NCBI GenBank assembly: GCA_030831265.1
Contig: JAURLM010000271.1
Location: 1 to 11,998, forward strand
Reading direction: 5' to 3'
Source: Chloroflexota bacterium
GTDB taxonomy: Bacteria > Chloroflexota > Dehalococcoidia > Lucifugimonadales > Lucifugimonadaceae
Length of the DNA: 11,998 nucleotides
Made by a program: the position numbers and the translations under genes. The notes beneath the pieces were generated by a model. It searched no databases. It was not told the DNA's origin and saw only the letters and a program-made list of their open reading frames with translations. Shown piece by piece: positions 8,320 to 11,998 of the stretch. Position 1 is the first letter of the stretch; each line of letters starts with the position of its first letter.

Positions 8320-8697
8320 TTAGGAATTTCTGCGAGTACGCAATCGACGATCTTCGTCCAGGACACGGTCGATGATCTGGCTGAGGTCATCGCCACGGGC
8401 GATACGGTCGTCAGCTGCGAAAATCAGCCGGGGCAGCCTGCGAATCCTGATACGTGATTCCAGTTCATGGGTCAGGCGACCAGCAGCAGACTGCAACGCC
8501 TCAAGTGCGTTTTTCATATCTTCATCATCATCACCACCAACCGATATGAAAACCCGCGCCATCGACAGGTCTGGAGCCAGGTCAACGCGAGTGACCGACA
8601 CCATTTCTGGCAGTCTCGGATCAGACAGGTCATTCGAAATGATCTGCCCAAGCTCTCGCTGGATAGTGACGCTAGCGCGCGCAACCTTGTGTGTCAC
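8320..8697 (-). CDS. rbfA: 30S ribosome-binding factor RbfA
   Basis: Small KH-fold assembly factor that binds immature 30S subunits near the 5' end of 16S rRNA and helps late maturation. At 125 residues it has the normal length. Seen features: the N-terminal VARASVTIQRELGQIISNDL helix, the segment DPRLPEMVSVTRVDLAPDLS, the beta strand ARVFISVGG, the helix and Ala-Ala-Gly turn in LQSAAGRLTHEL, and the RLPRLIFAADD strand. An acidic patch, GDDDED, sits at about 54-60. The start is GTG at 8697, giving MTHKVARAS as expected for the family. The infB stop is in frame 36 nt upstream and no ATG lies between; an AGGA 11 nt before the GTG is a weak ribosome site. It is placed between infB and truB as in many bacteria. 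Confidence 0.96.
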   Translation of the reverse strand: MTHKVARASVTIQRELGQIISNDLSDPRLPEMVSVTRVDLAPDLSMARVFISVGGDDDEDMKNALEALQSAAGRLTHELESRIRIRRLPRLIFAADDRIARGDDLSQIIDRVLDEDRRLRTRRNS

Positions 8698-8731
8698 GGG
8701 ATATCGTGTCCTGTAATTCCGAAGACGGCAG

Positions 8732-8749
8732 GATCAGGAAGTTCTGATC
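8732..8749 (-). repeat. Inverted repeat spanning the infB stop codon
   Basis: GATCAG and CTGATC form a perfect 6-bp stem around the 6-nt loop AACTTC, with the infB TGA in its 3' arm. No T-run follows, so it is not a normal terminator. It may be chance, or may affect coupling of infB to rbfA. Confidence 0.3.
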
Positions 8750-10587
8750 TCGTACGCTTCAAGCACGTCGCCAGGCTCGTATTCATGGAAGCCATCCAGG
8801 ATGATGCCGCCTTCAAAGTTGTTGGCGATCTCACGCACATTGTCCTGAAGGTGGCGCATAGACACCACGGCGCCGTCAAAGATCTCGTTGCCCTTACGCA
8901 AAACACGCATCCGAGAATTGCGCCGCAGCACGCCATCTGTGACTCGTACACCGGCAATCTTCTCGCGCTTGCCACGGGCAAACACGTCAAGCACGTTAGC
9001 GTGCCCAATGATGACCTGGCGCTCTTCAGGCTCAATCAAGCCTTGAACAGCGGAGCGCACATCATCAACAAGGTTGTAAATGATGTCGTACGTCTTCACA
9101 ACGACACCGCGCATGAGCGCCTGACTCTGCGCATTCGCTTCGGCATTGGTCTCAAAACCGACCACCAGAGCGTCTGAGGCAGATGCGAGCAGGATGTCTG
9201 CTTCACCAATCTGCCCGGCGGAGGCGTGAATAACATTGACCTGCACATCTTCGGTAGAAAGCTGGCCTACAGCCCGCCGAACAGCGTCTACGCTGCCCTG
9301 CGTACCGGCTTTGACAACGACGTTCAGTTGCTTGGCCTCGCCACTGTGAACTCGTCGCATGACATCAGCCATCGTGCTGGCAGTATGTTCTTCCCGTCCA
9401 CCCTGCAACCGTTCACGAGTCTCCACAAGTGTCCGGCCAGCACGGTCATCCTCAACTACGTCGAGCTGATCACCTACGGCCGGCAGACCACCAAGACCCA
9501 TGATCTGAACCGGTGTCGAAGGTCCTGCTGAGTCAATCTGATTTCCAAAACCGTCCAGCATTGCTCGCACACGTCCCCGCTGAATACCAGCGACGACATT
9601 GTCACCAATGTTTACTGTTCCGGACCGAACCAGGACTGTTGCGATGGAGCCACGCACACGGTCTGTATGCGCTTCGATGACGACACCGATGCCGGGACGG
9701 TCAGGGTTTGCACGCAGTTCCTGGACTTCTGCCAACAGCAGCAGAGACTCCAGCAGTACGTCAATGCCTTCCTTCTTGAGAGCAGATACCGGTACGGCAA
9801 TAACATCACCACCGTAGTCTTCCACGATGATTTCGTGTTCGGCAAGTTCACCCTTCACACGGTCAGGGTCTGCACCGGGAGAGTCCATCTTGTTGATGGC
9901 TACCACAATGGGCACGCCTGCCGCTTTCGCGTGGTCAATGGCCTCAATGGTCTGAGGCATCACGCCGTCATCCGCTGCAACAACAAGCACTGCGATGTCA
10001 GTCACCTGTGCGCCACTGGCACGCATGGAGGTAAATGCTTCATGACCGGGGGTATCGATAAATGTGATGCGCTGACCGTTACGCTCAACCTGGTATGCAC
10101 CAATGCTCTGCGTAATGCCGCCAGCTTCGGAATCCACAACCTTGGCACCGCGAATGGCATCAAGCAACGTGGTCTTACCGTGGTCAACGTGGCCCAGTAC
10201 CGTAATGATTGGCGGACGCGGAGATGAATTGTCCTTCGTCATTCCTTCGTCGACGCCGACTCGACTTGACGCAGCACTCTCTTCCCGGTCACGAGGCTTC
10301 AGGACAGGGATTTCGAACGAGGCAGCTACCCGCGCCGCCACATCGAAGTCCACGCTCTCATTGACTGTCGCCATCACACCAAGCCGCATAAGCGCCTTGA
10401 TGGTATCGACATTGGTCTTCTTCAGGATTTCAGCCAGAGCACCGACAGTCAGCGAGGCCGGTAGTTCGACCGGGCCAGACGGAGCCTCTTCCACGGCGAC
10501 TGACGCTGGGCGGCGCGATTCGTAATCCGAAGGTCCCTGCCTTCGGCGTCCTCGTTGCCCGCCACCTGTGTTTCGTTGCCTCGCCAT
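8734..10587 (-). CDS. infB: Translation initiation factor IF-2
   Basis: GTPase that brings fMet-tRNA to the 30S P site and promotes subunit joining. It has 617 residues, at the short end for IF-2 (E. coli has 890). Order: a basic Gly/Arg-rich start (about 1-26), one IF2-N type domain (about 43-95), a short linker, then the GTPase domain with G1 GHVDHGKT at 132-139, G3 DTPGH at 178-182 and G4 NKMD at 232-235 (NKID is more usual). Domain II begins near 300 (GVVIEAHTDRVRGSIATVLV), domain III near 405-500, and the C-terminal fMet-binding domain ends in EPGDVLEAYEIRTS. The start is ATG at 10587, 16 nt after the rnpM stop, with only a weak purine stretch upstream, so coupling to rnpM is plausible. 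The lack of the long repetitive N-terminus of proteobacterial IF-2 fits Chloroflexota, Firmicutes and similar phyla. Confidence 0.98.
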   Translation of the reverse strand: MARQRNTGGGQRGRRRQGPSDYESRRPASVAVEEAPSGPVELPASLTVGALAEILKKTNVDTIKALMRLGVMATVNESVDFDVAARVAASFEIPVLKPRDREESAASSRVGVDEGMTKDNSSPRPPIITVLGHVDHGKTTLLDAIRGAKVVDSEAGGITQSIGAYQVERNGQRITFIDTPGHEAFTSMRASGAQVTDIAVLVVAADDGVMPQTIEAIDHAKAAGVPIVVAINKMDSPGADPDRVKGELAEHEIIVEDYGGDVIAVPVSALKKEGIDVLLESLLLLAEVQELRANPDRPGIGVVIEAHTDRVRGSIATVLVRSGTVNIGDNVVAGIQRGRVRAMLDGFGNQIDSAGPSTPVQIMGLGGLPAVGDQLDVVEDDRAGRTLVETRERLQGGREEHTASTMADVMRRVHSGEAKQLNVVVKAGTQGSVDAVRRAVGQLSTEDVQVNVIHASAGQIGEADILLASASDALVVGFETNAEANAQSQALMRGVVVKTYDIIYNLVDDVRSAVQGLIEPEERQVIIGHANVLDVFARGKREKIAGVRVTDGVLRRNSRMRVLRKGNEIFDGAVVSMRHLQDNVREIANNFEGGIILDGFHEYEPGDVLEAYEIRTS

Positions 10588-10603
10588 GTGTTAGATCGCT
10601 CTC

Positions 10604-10903
10604 TTAAATATTGTCTTGTTCCGTTGACTTCGCCTCTACACCGGATACCACAGACTGGCTCAACCGTTCCACGTCCGTATCATCAAGGCGCACGGTCAGT
10701 GCATATCCCAGTTTAGCGCGTAACCCCGGGTCACCCCAGTGCCCGACGCCGCCACAAACGTAGCCGCCACGTCCATTTGCCCTGCCCGTACTATCGACAA
10801 CCACTTCCCCTTCGGGTGTCCGGACAATCCGCAGCAACTCCCGCTTTGGCTTCTTTTCCTTGCAGACCACACAGGTCCGCAGTGGCACATGCCTGGTTTT
10901 CAT
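10604..10903 (-). CDS. rnpM: YlxR-family RNA-binding protein (RnpM)
   Basis: Small basic protein of the YlxR family, 99 residues. The B. subtilis member has been renamed RnpM because it binds RNase P RNA; function here is by family. The diagnostic segments are present: RTCVVCKEKKPKRELLRIVR at 9-28 and DSTGRANGRGGYVC at 37-50. Cys11, Cys14 and Cys50 are visible. The C-terminal part carries LRAKLGYALTVRLDDTDVERL and ends in a polar tail. The start is ATG at 10903 with GGGAG 9 nt upstream; an overlapping ATG 5 nt earlier is out of frame and stops at once. The position between nusA and infB is the classic ylxR location, and the absence of an L7Ae-like ylxQ gene is common outside Firmicutes. Confidence 0.94.
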   Translation of the reverse strand: MKTRHVPLRTCVVCKEKKPKRELLRIVRTPEGEVVVDSTGRANGRGGYVCGGVGHWGDPGLRAKLGYALTVRLDDTDVERLSQSVVSGVEAKSTEQDNI

Positions 10904-10912
10904 TTCATGGCA

Positions 10913-10917
10913 CTCCC
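10913..10917 (-). promoter_or_regulatory. Shine-Dalgarno of rnpM
   Basis: GGGAG lies 9 nt before the ATG at 10903 and supports that start over the out-of-frame ATG at 10906-10908. Confidence 0.5.
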
Positions 10918-10927
10918 GCCCGGTGCG

Positions 10928-10948
10928 CCATCAATTGCCCATCAATTG
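10928..10948. repeat. Short tandem repeat in the nusA-rnpM gap
   Basis: The 10-mer CCATCAATTG occurs twice with an 11-nt period, separated by a single C. It lies within the 65-nt gap between the nusA stop and the rnpM ribosome site. Each copy contains the palindrome CAATTG. Function is unknown; it may be a small slippage duplication or a protein site. Confidence 0.45.
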
Positions 10949-10968
10949 AAACGAAACGCGCCTGGCCT

Positions 10969-11998
10969 TTAGCGCCTGCCGCCGCCACGACGGCGAGCAC
11001 CACCAGCCGCACCACCACGACGTCGTCGACCATCGCCCTGGTCGCGGAAACCGGCAATGTCTTCAGCAAACCGCAGAACACCGGCATCATCTGACTCGCT
11101 CGACTTGTCACCACCGACCTGCCAGAGGTCGTCCGATGACACGTCGATAGTCGCCTCACGCTCAGCCGCCGCCTTGCGTTCCTGGTCCTGGCGCTCAAGC
11201 TCAGCCAGTTCCTGCTCAAGCTTCATCAGCTCGGCTTCTTCATCAATATCCGGCACAGCCGGTTTCGCAGCAGCAGCCGGTTTTTCTTCAGCTACTGGTG
11301 TGGCCTCCGCTGTAGCAGCGACGGCAGTCTCTTCAGCCTCAGCAGCAACAGATTCGGCTTCCACAACAACATCGGTTGTCGCTTCAACTGCAACCGGCTC
11401 TTCTTCCGGTTCCGGCGGAGCCTGTGCCGCTGCCCACTGAGCCTCACCCTGTATATCAATCTTCCAGTTGGTCAGCTTGGCTGCCAGTCGTGCGTTCTGA
11501 CCTTCACGGCCAATGGCCAATGAAAGTTGCCGGTCCGGGACAATCACCAACGCAGTTCCGGCCTCAGCATCAAGCTGCACACTGGTGACGGTAGACGGAC
11601 TGAGAGAATTGGCGATAAAGCGCGATGCGTCCTCATCCCACTCAATCACGTCGATCTTTTCACCGAGCAACTCGTTCACGACGTTCTGGATACGGATTCC
11701 GCGCAGGCCAACACATGCCCCAACAGCGTCTACACCTTCCTGGTTAGAGACGACTGCGACCTTGCTACGTGAACCGGCTTCTCTTGCGATTGCCTTGATC
11801 TCGATCACGCCGTTGAAAATCTCAGGCACCTCTACCTCGAACAAACGTCGAAGCAGATCAGGGTGCGTGCGTGAAACGATGATCTCCGGGCCGCGAACCG
11901 TTCGCTCTACCCGTAACACGTAGAATTTCAGCTGCTGACCGGGGCGGTACCGTTCAAACTGCGATTGCTCTACAGGAGGCAAGATAGCCTCTGCCCTG
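10969..11998 (-). CDS. nusA: Transcription factor NusA (N-terminus cut by window edge), with long tail
   Basis: Elongation factor that binds RNA polymerase and nascent RNA and modulates pausing, termination and antitermination. The visible 342 residues begin in RAEAILPPVEQ, the junction before the second half of the S1 region, so the RNA polymerase-binding N-terminal domain is outside. The TTG at 11982 is an internal Leu codon, not the start. S1 continues through QQLKFYVLRVERT; KH1 shows GLRGIRIQNVVNELLGEKIDVIEW and KH2 shows LAIGREGQNARLAAKLTNWKIDI. About 158 further residues follow KH2: a Pro/Glu start, an Ala/Glu/Val-rich stretch, a likely coiled coil around LMKLEQELAELERQDQERK, an acidic segment, and a final Arg/Gly-rich tail of about 22 residues. 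The tail has no acidic-repeat domain of the E. coli type that I recognise. It leads the operon in this window. Confidence 0.95.
   Translation of the reverse strand, partial: RAEAILPPVEQSQFERYRPGQQLKFYVLRVERTVRGPEIIVSRTHPDLLRRLFEVEVPEIFNGVIEIKAIAREAGSRSKVAVVSNQEGVDAVGACVGLRGIRIQNVVNELLGEKIDVIEWDEDASRFIANSLSPSTVTSVQLDAEAGTALVIVPDRQLSLAIGREGQNARLAAKLTNWKIDIQGEAQWAAAQAPPEPEEEPVAVEATTDVVVEAESVAAEAEETAVAATAEATPVAEEKPAAAAKPAVPDIDEEAELMKLEQELAELERQDQERKAAAEREATIDVSSDDLWQVGGDKSSESDDAGVLRFAEDIAGFRDQGDGRRRRGGAAGGARRRGGGRR

Noticed and set aside
8289..8396. Longer truB frame starting inside rbfA
   Set aside because: These 36 extra codons overlap the conserved end of rbfA and do not resemble TruB; the TTG at 8288 has a Shine-Dalgarno at the right distance.
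8467..9177. 236-codon plus-strand open frame
   Set aside because: Antisense to rbfA and infB, both unambiguous; no family features.
11980..11982. TTG as the start of nusA
   Set aside because: The frame continues to the window edge with AEAILPPVEQ, a conserved internal NusA segment, so this TTG is an internal Leu codon.
1..11998. A novel or accessory system (defence island, CRISPR, biosynthetic cluster, mobile element)
   Set aside because: All strands and gaps were read. The genes are core translation, transport and DNA-repair functions in familiar order, with no transposase, integrase, toxin, repeat array or long unexplained interval.

Overview
The window is bacterial chromosomal DNA of moderate-to-high GC (mid-50s percent by eye). 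Every protein gene and the one tRNA lie on the minus strand, so transcription runs from right to left. No mobile element, CRISPR array, phage gene or defence island is visible. The likely source is a Chloroflexota-like bacterium (SAR202 / Dehalococcoidia type). I base this on the short IF-2 with a single N-terminal domain, the overall character of NusA and IF-2, and the frequent TTG/GTG starts. This placement is an inference from protein character, not a phylogenetic result.

Right part (about 7350-11998): a classic translation/transcription operon in the order nusA (cut by the right edge), rnpM/ylxR, infB, rbfA, truB. Gaps are 65, 16, 36 and 31 nt. The products link transcription elongation (NusA), RNase P modulation or RNA binding (RnpM/YlxR), initiator-tRNA loading (IF-2), late 30S maturation (RbfA) and tRNA pseudouridine-55 formation (TruB). 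NusA carries a long Ala/Glu-rich, probably coiled-coil tail ending in an Arg/Gly-rich segment.

Middle part (about 5699-7235): a CPA2-type cation/proton antiporter with an Asp-Asp ion-binding pair lies 114 nt after truB. A small hairpin and then a tRNA-Arg (anticodon CCG, CCA encoded in the DNA) follow it.

Left part (1-5677): an overlapping pair of double-strand-break repair genes. The upstream gene is an AddB-like protein with a RecB-family nuclease domain and a four-cysteine iron-sulfur signature, but no P-loop. The downstream gene is an AddA-like UvrD-family helicase with every SF1A motif visible, cut by the left edge before its expected C-terminal nuclease. They should form one helicase-nuclease that processes DNA ends for RecA. 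The addA start is a TTG that overlaps the addB stop and has a strong Shine-Dalgarno inside addB.

I looked for an undescribed system and do not see one. These are core housekeeping genes. The points most worth checking are the NusA tail, the AddB-like subunit without a P-loop, and the prevalence of non-ATG starts.
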